NCBI GenBank assembly: GCA_000381605.1
Contig: KB906755.1
Coordinates: 806,001 to 870,000 of the forward strand
From: Acidobacteriaceae bacterium KBS 89
GTDB lineage: Bacteria; Acidobacteriota; Terriglobia; Terriglobales; Acidobacteriaceae
Reading direction: 5' to 3'
DNA: 64,000 bases
Below the pieces are notes generated by a model that made no database searches, had not been told where the DNA came from, and worked only from the letters and a program-made list of their open reading frames with translations. The translations under genes and the position numbers were made by a program. Of this stretch, positions 27,707 through 36,790 are shown piece after piece; within the stretch, counting starts at the first letter, position 1, and the number at the start of each line of letters is the position of its first letter.

Positions 27707-29902
27707 TTATTTTCGTGACCGACGGTCTCGGATTGGGGTGCGTTCGATGCGGACGGCGCACTGCTTGAAGTTGGGCTCGCGGGAGATGGGGTCGTAGTCT
27801 CCAAGCGTGACGATGTTGGAGTTGGTCTCGGCGAAGTGGAAGGGCATGAAGACCTGGCCAGGGGCAACGATCCCGGTGATGCGAAGTTCGAGGTCGGCTA
27901 CGGCTCCCCGGCGGCTACTGACAGTGACTCGGTCGTGAGGTTTGAGATCAAGGTTGGTGGCATCGACGGGGTTCATCTCTAACCAGGCGTTCGGGACCAT
28001 GTTGTTCAACAGATCGACTTCGGCAGTTTTGGTGCGGGTGTGCCAGTGTTCGACGGTGCGACCGGTGTTGAGGATGAAGCTGAACTCGTTGTCAGGTTGT
28101 TCCTTGAACGGGTCGCAGGGGACTTTGTGGAGGACGGCGCGACCGTCCGCGGTAGGGAAGATACCGTCGCGGTAGAGAGATTCACCCCCCCACTGCAGGC
28201 CGTTGGCGTCGTCGATTTCCTGCCACGAGAAATTGGAGTAGTCACACATCCGACCGGCAGAGACTCGTTGCCATTCTCTGTAGGCGTCGTGAGGAGACTT
28301 CCAGTTGGGATAGAGCTCTTCGCGCACGCCCAGCTCTTCTGCAAGGGCGAGGAAGATGTCGAAGTCGGGACGCGCTTCTCCGGGAGGTGGAACAGCGGGG
28401 TTTGCCTTGGAGACGCGGCGCTCGGAGTTTGTGTAGGTGCCTTCTTTCTCTCCCCAGATGGCGGCCGGTAAAACAAGATGGGCGAATTCACTGGTCGGAG
28501 TAGGGTGGAAGCCGTCCTGAACTACGAGAAACTCGACGGAGCGGAGGGCCTGTTCGAGCAGTTTGTAGTTTGGGAAGGAGACGGCAGGGTTGGTTGCGAT
28601 GAACCAGAGGGCTTTGATCTTTCCCTGTACGGCGGCTTCGATGATGTCGGGATAGGCTAGGCCGCGAGCAGTGGGGATGTGGTCGACGGGGACGTTCCAG
28701 ATTTGGGCGAGGGCTTCGCGATCCCGGGGATTGTCGAACTTGCGATAGCCCGGGAGAGACGAGGTGAAGCCCGCCTCGCGAGTCCCCATGGCATTGCATT
28801 GGCCAGTGATGGAGAAAGGTGCGGCACCGGTGCGGCCAATGTTGCCGGTGATGAGCGCGAGGTTGTTGATCGCCGCAACGGTGACCGCTCCCTGGGTAGA
28901 GTGGTTGACGCCCATTGTCCAACCGATGAAGGCGGATTTTGCTCGGCCGTAAAGAAGAGCTGTCTCTGTGATTTCTGCTTCTGTTAGACCGGTGATGAGT
29001 GCGACGTGCGCCGGAGTAAAGGCGGAGACGAAGGCGGCGAACTCTTCAAAGCCGTTGGTGTGCTGTGCAATGTAGTCGCGGTCGACTAAACCTTCGCGAA
29101 TAAGAATGTGTGCAATGCCGTTGAGAAGCGCAATGTCGGAACGTGGCTTGACGGCAAGATGGAGGTCGGCCATCATGGCTGTTTTGGTGACGCGCGGGTC
29201 GACGACGATGAGCTCACGTGGCTTGGTGCCGGGACCGCGATCGACGCGGTGGCAGAGGATGGGGTGGCTGTCCGCAATGTTGGCGCCGATGAGGAGAATG
29301 ACGTCCGCCTTTTCCATATCTGCGTAGGAGCCGGGTGGGCCGTCGGAGCCGAAGGAGAGCTTATAGCCCGAGACGGCGGAGGCCATGCAGAGGGTCGTGT
29401 TGCCGTCGTGATTTCGAGTGCGCAGGCCGAGTTGAACGAGTTTGCCGAGAGTGTAGAACTCCTCGGTGAGGAGTTGGCCGGTGCCGACGACACCGAGTGA
29501 CTCCCTACCGTGACGGTCCTGGATATCACGGATGCGTTCGACCATGGTGTCGAGGGCTTCGTGCCAGGAGACGGAAACGAGCACGCCGTTCTTGCGGAGT
29601 AAAGGTTGTTTGGCACGGCCAGGAGCAGCGAGGATGTGGTGTTCGGAGAGGCCCTTGGGGCAGAGCTTGCCGCGGTTGACGGGATGGTCAGGGTTGCCGC
29701 GGACGGCGACGGCCTTGTTGTCGCGCACGCCGAGGAGCATTCCGCAACCGACTGAACAGTAGCCGCACGTGGTCTTGACCCACTTTTCCGGAATACGCGA
29801 GCTGGCGGTGTAACCGAAGTCGGGATCTGTGGCGTAGGTGTACTCATCGCTGCGGATGTCGATGCCGACAAGACGTTTGAATTGCGTCAGGAGAGAGCTC
29901 AT
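27707..29902 (-). CDS. nasA: Assimilatory nitrate reductase catalytic subunit (Mo-bis-MGD, [4Fe-4S])
   Basis: This subunit reduces nitrate to nitrite in the cytoplasm. The 731-residue protein starts with a [4Fe-4S] motif CGYCSVGCGMLLGVRDNK then GKLCPKGLSEHH, and has the Mo-ligand region NTTLCMASAVSGYKLSFGSD in which Cys is the expected ligand. MGD-binding stretches follow (LLIGANIADSHPILCHRV, IGWTMGVNHSTQG), and the C-terminal domain has LNTGRTVEHWHTRTKT and FMPFHFAE. There is no twin-arginine signal and no C-terminal BFD-type [2Fe-2S] extension, so it resembles NarB/NasC-type subunits. ATG 29902 overlaps the stop of the dmsBC-like gene (ATGA), a tight coupling that suggests the two proteins form a complex. 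Confidence 0.95.
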   Translation of the reverse strand: MSSLLTQFKRLVGIDIRSDEYTYATDPDFGYTASSRIPEKWVKTTCGYCSVGCGMLLGVRDNKAVAVRGNPDHPVNRGKLCPKGLSEHHILAAPGRAKQPLLRKNGVLVSVSWHEALDTMVERIRDIQDRHGRESLGVVGTGQLLTEEFYTLGKLVQLGLRTRNHDGNTTLCMASAVSGYKLSFGSDGPPGSYADMEKADVILLIGANIADSHPILCHRVDRGPGTKPRELIVVDPRVTKTAMMADLHLAVKPRSDIALLNGIAHILIREGLVDRDYIAQHTNGFEEFAAFVSAFTPAHVALITGLTEAEITETALLYGRAKSAFIGWTMGVNHSTQGAVTVAAINNLALITGNIGRTGAAPFSITGQCNAMGTREAGFTSSLPGYRKFDNPRDREALAQIWNVPVDHIPTARGLAYPDIIEAAVQGKIKALWFIATNPAVSFPNYKLLEQALRSVEFLVVQDGFHPTPTSEFAHLVLPAAIWGEKEGTYTNSERRVSKANPAVPPPGEARPDFDIFLALAEELGVREELYPNWKSPHDAYREWQRVSAGRMCDYSNFSWQEIDDANGLQWGGESLYRDGIFPTADGRAVLHKVPCDPFKEQPDNEFSFILNTGRTVEHWHTRTKTAEVDLLNNMVPNAWLEMNPVDATNLDLKPHDRVTVSSRRGAVADLELRITGIVAPGQVFMPFHFAETNSNIVTLGDYDPISREPNFKQCAVRIERTPIRDRRSRK

Positions 29903-31494
29903 GCGTGGACGCTCCTGACGAAGGTGAGGGCCATGTTGAGAGGTACAACGGAGACGAAGAAGAGGTAACGGGCTGAGAGGACTCCGGCGAGGGCCGCTGG
30001 GAGGGCGAGGGTGGGCATTCCGGCGAGTGAGAGCAGGACAGCAAGACCGACGAAGGCGAAAGAGACAAGAAAGATGCCACGGAGGTCGGGAGTATTGAGT
30101 AGAGAGGCTGCGGCGCGGCGCTCGTAGACAGCCGCGTGATGGAGTCGAACGGTGCGTACGACGTGGTTCAGGCCCCAGAGAGCCGAGAAGAGGATAAGTG
30201 GCCAGAGTGGGAAGTTCAACGTGGAGGACGAGAAACTAAAGGCGTGGAACGAACGAATCGAAGTCGTTGCGTTGATGAGAACCGGCGCGGCAACGGAGCC
30301 GAGGACCGCGGCGCTGAGGATGAAGTCGATGGGCGTGTGCGGAGTATTCCAAGCGGGGCGCGCAGGGACGAGATAGATGTAAGCACTTGCAAGGATGCCT
30401 GCAATGCCGAGGGTAGGAGAGAGTACTTTCAGCGCCAGCAGAACCGGAGCGATCTCAAGGCCGGGATGCAACGCGCTGAGCCATGAAACTGTGGTCAGTG
30501 CGAAGATGGTGGTGAAGAAGAGGCCGAAGAGAAGGACTTCGCGTGACAGCCAGGAGCGACGCCACATCTTGAGTGCTCGCCATGCATAGGCCGGACGGCC
30601 AAGGTGAAGGACGGAGATGTTTAAAGTGAATGCGGTGAGGGCCAGGATCAGGGTGAGGGCGATGGGGCCGTCGTGATGAGAGAGAAGAGCGGCAACAAGA
30701 GTTCCAGCGGAGAGCTGGATCAGAGAGGTCATCCAGACAAGAGACCAGTGGGGGTGTTCGGGGCGGATTGTCTCGATGTCCACGCGTTCGAGAGTAGCTT
30801 GGGCATTCTCGGGGAGGGTGATGCGCGTAGTCGAAATGGTAACGCCGGCGTTGGGCATGCCTGGTGCGTTGCCGGCCGCGTGATCGCTCCGCCATTCGAG
30901 TTGATTGACGATCTCGATTTCAATGGCGGATTCCGGGCATGCATTGACGCAGGCGGGTTCGAGTCCATCAGTAAGGCGGCCATGGCACATGTCGCATTTG
31001 CCGACGACACCACGCTCGGGGTTGAACTGAGGAACGGAGTAAGGGCAGTTCCACACACAGTATTGGCAGCCGATGCAGGCGTCTGCAGAGTGGAGGACGA
31101 TTCCAGTCACGGGATCTTTTGTGTAAGCGTCAACGGGGCAGCCTTTGATGCAGTCCGCGCTTAGGCAGTGGTTGCATCCCATCGAGAGATAGAAGCGATC
31201 GGTGTTTGGGTACGTGCCCCCTTCGATCTCGCCGATACGTCGCCAGCGAAGATCGGCAGGTGTGTTGTTCTGCTCGTTGCAGGCGACCTCGCAGGAGCGG
31301 CAGCCGATGCACTTCGTCATGTCGAAGTGGAAGCGATACTGTTCTCCTGGTTCGAGATGACGTTGCGGAATTAGCGAGGTCTTCACTTCGACTTGCGGCG
31401 TTGCAACAGGGAAGAACTCGAGGCCGTTCTCCGTCAGGCGCACGATGGAGTTCGTGGGATCGGTGTGCGCTAGTTCGTGGAGTGGGAGTGGCAT
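29899..31494 (-). CDS. Fused DmsB-DmsC-like protein: four [4Fe-4S] clusters plus membrane anchor
   Basis: A 531-residue protein. The N-terminal 210 residues are a DmsB-type ferredoxin with four cluster motifs: CIGCRSCEVACNEQ, CNHCLSADCIKGCP, CIGCQYCVWNCPY and CDMCHGRLTDGLEPACVNAC. From about residue 240 the chain becomes an eight-helix DmsC-type anchor (LVWMTSLIQLSAGTLVAALL, LALTAFTLNISVLHLGRPAY, AWRALKMWRRSWLSREVLLF). In DMSO reductase these are separate subunits that pass electrons from menaquinol to the catalytic subunit. Here they are one chain translated just before nasA, so quinol-fed nitrate reduction with NasA facing the cytoplasm is the likely role. The start is ATG 31494 with AAGGAG 5 nt upstream. 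Confidence 0.92.
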   Translation of the reverse strand: MPLPLHELAHTDPTNSIVRLTENGLEFFPVATPQVEVKTSLIPQRHLEPGEQYRFHFDMTKCIGCRSCEVACNEQNNTPADLRWRRIGEIEGGTYPNTDRFYLSMGCNHCLSADCIKGCPVDAYTKDPVTGIVLHSADACIGCQYCVWNCPYSVPQFNPERGVVGKCDMCHGRLTDGLEPACVNACPESAIEIEIVNQLEWRSDHAAGNAPGMPNAGVTISTTRITLPENAQATLERVDIETIRPEHPHWSLVWMTSLIQLSAGTLVAALLSHHDGPIALTLILALTAFTLNISVLHLGRPAYAWRALKMWRRSWLSREVLLFGLFFTTIFALTTVSWLSALHPGLEIAPVLLALKVLSPTLGIAGILASAYIYLVPARPAWNTPHTPIDFILSAAVLGSVAAPVLINATTSIRSFHAFSFSSSTLNFPLWPLILFSALWGLNHVVRTVRLHHAAVYERRAAASLLNTPDLRGIFLVSFAFVGLAVLLSLAGMPTLALPAALAGVLSARYLFFVSVVPLNMALTFVRSVHA

Positions 31495-31544
31495 CGGTCT
31501 CCTTGTGAACGAATAGAGCGTGGCGAACGGATGGTGCGTGGTGG

Positions 31545-33359
31545 CTAGTAGACGTCGCGGTGGTAGCGGTTCTGGTCTTTGAGCTGCTCGATATACTCGA
31601 TAGCGGCTTCGCCGGGGAGCCCGGCTTGCTGTTCGACGATGGTGTGAAGCGTGGCATCAACGTCTTTCGCCATGTGGGAGGCGTCGCCGCAGACGTAGAT
31701 GCTGGCGCCTTCTTCGATCCACTCGTAGAAGCTGGCGGCCTGCTCGAGCATGCGGTCCTGGACGTAGATCTTTCGGTCCTGATCGCGGGAGAAAGCTAGG
31801 TCGAGGCGGGAGAGATGCCCGTCCGAGTGCATGGACTGGAGTTCGTCCTGGTAGAGGAAGTCCGTAGTGGCGCTGCGCTCTCCGAAGAATAGCCAGTTGC
31901 GTCCCGTGTGACCAAGGGCGCGGCGTTGGTGCAGGAAGCTGCGGAACGGTGCGATGCCGGTGCCAGGGCCGATCATGATGAGGGAGGCATTTGTGTCTTT
32001 CGGCAGACGGAACCTTTTGTTTGGCTGAATGTAGATGGGCAGGCGGGCACCGGTGGGGACGCGGTCGGCGAGTAGCGTAGAGCAGACGCCGCCGCGGTCG
32101 CGGTTGTGCGAACGATAGCGAACAACAGCGACGGTCGTGTGTATCTCACCGGCGTGGGCGTACGGGCTGGAGGAGATGGAGTAGAGCCGGGGCGCGAGGC
32201 TGGGCAACATTGCGACGAGATCCGCAGGATCGTGTAGCACGTTGGGGTAGTCGTGGAGGAGATCAATAAGGCCGCGGTCGCAGGAGTATTTTTCGAGGTG
32301 CGCCTGCTGTTCTGGAACGAGGAGAGCGAAGAGGCGGTGGCACTGAGTTGTCTGCTTTCCGATGGTTGCGTAGGCCTCGATCATCTTTCGAGTGAGGCGG
32401 GTAATCTGCAGATGGTTGAGGAGGGCGTCATGAAGGGTTGTCGCCCCGGATTTGGGAAGCTGGACGGGGACCTGGCCGCTGAAGTTGAGCGTGTAAAGGA
32501 TTTCTTCGACGAGACTGAAATCATTCTGGGGGATGACTCCGCAGGCGTCACCGGCTTCGTACGTAACGGCGGACTCGCTAATGTTGAAGGCGAGATGGAG
32601 GGTGAGTTTGCTGGAGATGTCGCGAGTAAGGGGACGCTTGTCCACCAGCGACGCGAGATAGGGGTTGGTGCGATTGTGGGTGACTGGGGCGGGCTCTTCG
32701 TCGTCATCACCGGAGATTGATGTCGCTGCGGGCCTTGTGGGATTGACGGAAGATGATGGTGCAGTGGGAGCAGGGCGGCGGGCAGCGGTGAGTTCGTCGA
32801 GGCCGATGTAGACGGCGGTCTTCCATTTGGCGAAGGATTCGTCGAGATCAAGGTCGCAGTCAATGCGTTCCGCGATGCGAACGCCGCCGAGCACAGCGAG
32901 TTTATTGTCGAGGTCCTTGCCGAATTTGCAGAAGTGCTCGTAGCTGGAGTCGCCGAGCGCGAGGACTGCGTAAGAGAGCTCTCCGCAGCAGGGGAAGTGC
33001 TCGAGGCAGAGTTGCTCGTAGAAAGGCCGGACGGCATCTGGTGCGTCACCCTCGCCGTACGTGCTGGCGATGAAGATGGCGTAACGCTCCGCAAGAAGTG
33101 CTGCAGGCGTGTAGCCCTCAAGAGAGATAAGTGAGGCAATGTAGCCTTTTGCTTTGAGGTCTTTGGCGACTTTCCGTGCAAGCCCCTCGGCGGTGCCGGA
33201 CTGCGACGCGTAGAGTACGGCGATCTTGAGAGAGGGCAACGGGTCAGCGACAGGACTGGCGGGAGCGGTGGAGTAGAGGCCAGCGAGAAAACCGTTGAGC
33301 CAACCGCGCTGCTCGGTCGTGAAGGGTGCGTTGTCGGGGATGAAAGGGGGTGCCTGCAT
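31545..33359 (-). CDS. Diflavin NADPH reductase, CysJ-like (flavodoxin + FAD/NAD(P) domains)
   Basis: A 604-residue electron-transfer protein. The N-terminal flavodoxin domain has the FMN site LYASQSGTAEGLARKVAKDL and IFIASTYGEGDAPDAV, with VLALGDSSYEHFCKFGKDLD. The linker is proline-rich. The reductase part has the FAD motif RLYSISSSPYAHAGEIHTTV, GGVCSTLLAD, the nicotinamide-binding MIGPGTGIAPFRSFLHQR and a C-terminal IYVCGDASHMAKDVDATLH. It matches the alpha subunit of NADPH-sulfite reductase. ATG 33359 follows the nirA stop after 2 bp, so the pair is strongly coupled. The likely role is to pass NADPH electrons to NirA in place of ferredoxin. A role in sulfite reduction is less likely in this nitrate operon. 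Confidence 0.92.
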   Translation of the reverse strand: MQAPPFIPDNAPFTTEQRGWLNGFLAGLYSTAPASPVADPLPSLKIAVLYASQSGTAEGLARKVAKDLKAKGYIASLISLEGYTPAALLAERYAIFIASTYGEGDAPDAVRPFYEQLCLEHFPCCGELSYAVLALGDSSYEHFCKFGKDLDNKLAVLGGVRIAERIDCDLDLDESFAKWKTAVYIGLDELTAARRPAPTAPSSSVNPTRPAATSISGDDDEEPAPVTHNRTNPYLASLVDKRPLTRDISSKLTLHLAFNISESAVTYEAGDACGVIPQNDFSLVEEILYTLNFSGQVPVQLPKSGATTLHDALLNHLQITRLTRKMIEAYATIGKQTTQCHRLFALLVPEQQAHLEKYSCDRGLIDLLHDYPNVLHDPADLVAMLPSLAPRLYSISSSPYAHAGEIHTTVAVVRYRSHNRDRGGVCSTLLADRVPTGARLPIYIQPNKRFRLPKDTNASLIMIGPGTGIAPFRSFLHQRRALGHTGRNWLFFGERSATTDFLYQDELQSMHSDGHLSRLDLAFSRDQDRKIYVQDRMLEQAASFYEWIEEGASIYVCGDASHMAKDVDATLHTIVEQQAGLPGEAAIEYIEQLKDQNRYHRDVY

Positions 33360-33361
33360 GG

Positions 33362-35143
33362 CTAGGAGTTCTCCTGCGGGTTGCAGAACGATTGGAGTTC
33401 GGCGATCGTATGGCGGCGTGTGAAGACGAGGAAGGACTCTTTGGGCTTGCGATGCTGGGTATAGGTGGCGAATAGGTTTTCCATTATGGCTGGCAGCTCC
33501 GTGAAGCGGATCGCCGGGATGAGTTCGCGTGCGAGACCTTGATCTTGGTCGGCGCCGCCACCAATTAGGACCTGGTAGCCCTCTTCGCCGCCGACTTTTT
33601 TCCCCATGAGACCGACGTCTCCGATGTAATGCTGGGCGCAGGAGTGATGGCAGCCAGTGACGTGAAGATTGATGGGCTGATCAAGGATCGGGAATCGCTC
33701 GTCGACAAGATTTGCGAGCACGATAGCGTGGGTCTTGGTGTCGGTTGCGGAGAAACGGCAGCCTTGGTTGCCGGTGCAGGCCACCGTGCCGCTAAGCACT
33801 GTGCCTGCTTTGTAGTTGAGGCCCGCGGTGGTAAGGGCCTGCTGAGCATCCGCCAGGTGGTTAGTGTGAATGTTGGGGATCAGAAGGTTTTGCCAGACGG
33901 TGAGGCGGACTTCACCGGAGCCGAAGCGGTCTGCAATGTCCGCGATAGCACGCATCGGAGCGACTGGCAGGCGGCCGACTGGGATGGAGAGGCCAATGTA
34001 GTGGAGGCCGGGTTGCGATTGGGGCTGGATTCCGATGTGTCCGGCACGGTTGATGGGGCGGCGCGGTTCGCATTCTTGCACAGGGATACGGATGAGGGGG
34101 AAGGTGAGAAGTTTTTCAGTTTCGCTGAGGAACTTCTCTATTCCCCAGGAGTCGATGAGGTACTTCAGGCGGGCCTTTTTGCGATCGGTCCGGTCGCCGT
34201 GTTGTGTGAAGACGCGAATCATGGCTGCGGCTGCAGCGACGGTCTGATCCGGGCGCAGAAGAATGCCACAGTCCGTGGCGAATTGACGATGGCCGGTGAT
34301 ACCACAGAGGAGGACACGGAAGTAGATGCCAGCAGGAACGCTCCGTCCTTCGCCGACCTCGACGGCCACGAAGCCGATGTCGTTGGTGTCGGCAACGACC
34401 GAGATTGCACCGCCGTTATCGAAGGCGACGTTGAACTTGCGTGGCAGATCGTACATGTCAGGAGAGTTGGAGATGTAGGACTGCAGGGCTTCAGCGAGTG
34501 GAGCGACGTCGAGCAGCTCTTCAGGATCAACCCCAGTTATAGGAGAGGCGGTGATGTTGCGGATGTTGTCTGCGCCGGAGCCACGCGAACTCATGCCGAG
34601 CGACTGAACGCGATTTAGGACGCGGACAATATCTTTGGGCTGGAGCTCACGGATCTGAAGATTGCTGCGAGTTGTGAGATCGACGCGGCCGGGACCCCAG
34701 TCTTCGGCCATTTGGGCAAGCCCGCGAAGCTGGTGAGTCGTGAGGATGCCACCCGGAATTCGAAGGCGGAGCATGAAGGAGTCCTCCGCGGGGGCGACGT
34801 GAAAGAGACCGAAGTACTTGATGCGGAAACGGTCGTCCTCGGTGGGAGGTTGGTTCTGATTGGAGTACTGGAGAAGCTTTTCCCAAATGGCGAAGGGGCT
34901 CTGCTCGAACTTCCAACGTTCTTCCTTGGAGAGATCGGAGACCGGAGTGTTGAACCACAATGGTTCGGAGTCGGCGGCTTCGTTGGACAGGCCTGACGCG
35001 GGATCGTTTGTGATTCGCCCATCAGCGGTGTGTCCGACGAAAGGAATGAGACCGCGATGGGAGACGCCCGCGAAGAAGCCTCGAAGATATTCCTTTTGTT
35101 CGTTGGTGAACTCTGCCGAATTGATAACGGTGTTGCTGCTCAT
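33362..35143 (-). CDS. nirA: Assimilatory nitrite reductase, sirohaem/[4Fe-4S] type (NirA-like)
   Basis: This enzyme reduces nitrite to ammonium by six electrons. The 593-residue protein has two ferredoxin-like half domains (FGLFHVAPAEDSFMLRLRIP and GIQPQSQPGLHYIGLSIPVG). The sirohaem-cluster cysteines lie in CTGNQGCRFSATDTK and VTGCHHSCAQHYIGDVGLMG. ATG 35143 is chosen because AGAGGGA lies 8 nt upstream and the protein then has the family N-terminus (NEQKEYLRGFFAGVSHRGLI); the frame is open to 35428 without family sequence. It is the first gene of the operon. The 285-bp leader before it has no other gene and is a candidate for regulation by the ANTAR protein encoded at 36791. Confidence 0.93.
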   Translation of the reverse strand: MSSNTVINSAEFTNEQKEYLRGFFAGVSHRGLIPFVGHTADGRITNDPASGLSNEAADSEPLWFNTPVSDLSKEERWKFEQSPFAIWEKLLQYSNQNQPPTEDDRFRIKYFGLFHVAPAEDSFMLRLRIPGGILTTHQLRGLAQMAEDWGPGRVDLTTRSNLQIRELQPKDIVRVLNRVQSLGMSSRGSGADNIRNITASPITGVDPEELLDVAPLAEALQSYISNSPDMYDLPRKFNVAFDNGGAISVVADTNDIGFVAVEVGEGRSVPAGIYFRVLLCGITGHRQFATDCGILLRPDQTVAAAAAMIRVFTQHGDRTDRKKARLKYLIDSWGIEKFLSETEKLLTFPLIRIPVQECEPRRPINRAGHIGIQPQSQPGLHYIGLSIPVGRLPVAPMRAIADIADRFGSGEVRLTVWQNLLIPNIHTNHLADAQQALTTAGLNYKAGTVLSGTVACTGNQGCRFSATDTKTHAIVLANLVDERFPILDQPINLHVTGCHHSCAQHYIGDVGLMGKKVGGEEGYQVLIGGGADQDQGLARELIPAIRFTELPAIMENLFATYTQHRKPKESFLVFTRRHTIAELQSFCNPQENS

Positions 35144-35770
35144 ACCGAAGTCCCTCTTGAAGCGACAGGCCGTGTACGCGGAGCGAACGGTGTGTTTGTG
35201 CGAGCTACAGGTCTGGAAGCGGCAGGAGTACAGACGAGGAGACGCAAGCCAGAATGAATCGCAGCAGATGATGAGGCTGCGGATTACGATCAGGGCTCTT
35301 CTTGGAGCTTGGGATGAACTTTGGAATTCGGGTAGTGCCGGACACATCGTGGTGCCGACGACTGTCTCGAACGGTCCGAACGGACTCGCCGATGAGCAGA
35401 GCTTAGCGTGAAACAAGACTGAACGCAAGCGTCAATCCTGTTGATGAAGGAAAAATCACGGGAACGTTACAGAGGTGTCTTGATTGAAATGGTGGTCCGT
35501 GCCACAATACGCACATCCTCATCAGCAATGTGACACCTTGACGTGTCGCAAACATATCAAGCGTTCAGGAACCACCCAGGCCGGTGGGCCCTTTCCTGAG
35601 CGTCAACTCTCAACTCATTCCGTGAGTGGGCCTTAGACACTTGCAGCGACCGTTGCGCTGAAGCGTAACTGATGGCACACCCCTTTCCTGCGCGGAAGCA
35701 TGAATGCGCACTGTGCGTTCGTGTGCATTCGTGTCTTTCTAAGTGCCGAACGATTCGTGGAGGGTCCCTG
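35144..35770. promoter_or_regulatory. Divergent control region of the nitrate locus with hairpins
   Basis: 627 bp without a gene, holding the promoters of nirA (leftward) and of the outer-membrane gene at 35771 (rightward). In the nirA leader the minus strand can form GTCCG-TT-CGGAC (35364-35375) and GCTC-CAAGAA-GAGC near 35300. The rightward leader holds the larger stem listed at 35561. GGTGTC (near 35476) and GACACC (near 35535) can also pair over about 55 nt. The long leaders are compatible with RNA-level control by the ANTAR protein encoded nearby. I do not see a textbook tandem ANTAR motif (two hexaloops with A1 and G4). Confidence 0.5.
35561..35603 (+). promoter_or_regulatory. Large two-part hairpin in the leader of the outer-membrane gene
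   Basis: An 11-bp outer stem (GCGTTCAGGAA at 35561-35571 with TTCCTGAGCGT at 35593-35603, two wobble pairs) encloses CCACC-CAGGCC-GGTGG, a 5-bp stem with a hexaloop. No T-run follows, so it is not a simple terminator. It may be a regulatory leader structure. Confidence 0.5.
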
Positions 35771-36604
35771 ATGAAGCATACGATTTTGCTTGTATTTTTT
35801 TGCTCTCTATTCTCGCCAACCGTCTCGGCACAGTCAGGCTTCTTTCATGCCTGGGAGGATCGCGTACGTGCAACCTCCGCAAAACAGCCGGCCTGGCCGG
35901 TACCGGTTGTGAGCTCATCTTCGACGATCGTGCAATTGGCACGGACGGACTTTGTGCGGCAGTACACTTCAACGCACACCCTGACGTGGAACTACGACAA
36001 TGGGAAGGGAGTGAACTTCATTCCGTTTGCGCGGACGGAGTTCGACCTCAATCTGCCGCCGTACATCCAGCACAACACGTCGAAGGCGGCAGATGGTACA
36101 GGCGACTTCTCGATGATTGCGAAGTACCGGCCATTCGCGGGGGATAGCGAGAAGGGCAATTATTCGACGCTCGCGCAGCTTGCGTTCTCGGTGCCAACGG
36201 GAAGCTACAAGAATGGCACCGCGGTATCGACGATAACTCCCACTGTGGTTCTCGGCAAAGGCTTTGGCAAATTTGACGTACAGTCCGCGATAGGCGGAAT
36301 ACTGCCGACGAGTTCCGTGCCACAGATCGGCAGAACCATCCAGTGGAATACCGTCGCGCAATATAAAGTGGGAAAGTATTTCTGGCCGGAACTGGAAGCG
36401 AATGCCAGCTACTATCACGGCGGCACCAATGACGGTAAGAACCAGGTCTTTCTGACTCCGGGACTGATGGTAAGCAAAATCAAGTTTCGGAAGGACCCGA
36501 AGGACAGATTAGGACTAGTGCTCGGCGCCGGGATGCAGATTGCGACATCCAGCTACCATAGTTACAACCACGGGTTGGTCCTGACTGGGCGCATCGTCTT
36601 CTGA
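35771..36604 (+). CDS. Outer-membrane beta-barrel protein of the nitrate locus
   Basis: A 277-residue protein from ATG 35771 (GGAGGG 5 nt upstream; the earlier ATG 35672 is not needed). The signal peptide MKHTILLVFFCSLFSPTVSA is followed by Q. The mature chain alternates aromatic and polar residues as in transporter-like barrels: VNFIPFARTEFDLNLPPYIQ, STLAQLAFSVPTGSYKNGTA, TITPTVVLGKGFGKFDVQSA, IQWNTVAQYKVGKYFWPELE, with a terminal GLVLTGRIVF ending in Phe as outer-membrane proteins do. It resembles the 'MetA-pathway of phenol degradation' type barrel group. It is divergent from nirA and just upstream of the HemD-GAF-ANTAR gene, so it may let nitrate or nitrite cross the outer membrane. That is inference. 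Confidence 0.8.
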   Translation: MKHTILLVFFCSLFSPTVSAQSGFFHAWEDRVRATSAKQPAWPVPVVSSSSTIVQLARTDFVRQYTSTHTLTWNYDNGKGVNFIPFARTEFDLNLPPYIQHNTSKAADGTGDFSMIAKYRPFAGDSEKGNYSTLAQLAFSVPTGSYKNGTAVSTITPTVVLGKGFGKFDVQSAIGGILPTSSVPQIGRTIQWNTVAQYKVGKYFWPELEANASYYHGGTNDGKNQVFLTPGLMVSKIKFRKDPKDRLGLVLGAGMQIATSSYHSYNHGLVLTGRIVF

Positions 36605-36790
36605 GACGGGCTTAGTTTTGCGAACGCGCTTGGCGCTCAGGTTTTAGGCTTGGTTCCTTGGGTCTGTCGCTCTATTATCAGAAGACAGCCTACTTCTCGG
36701 AATGAATGGTCTTGAACGGGCATCTTGTCCGGACGATGCTTCGACGAGAACCAAAGGCTAAGACCACAGTAAACCGGACATGGAGGAAGC

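Noticed and set aside
33629..34618. Rightward frame of about 330 codons opposite nirA
   Set aside because: Antisense to conserved cluster-binding sequence of nirA; no motifs of its own.
35144..35480. Classical tandem ANTAR hairpins in the nirA leader
   Set aside because: Candidate hexaloops start with C, lack A at position 1 and are too far apart, so I do not call the motif; only generic hairpins are reported.
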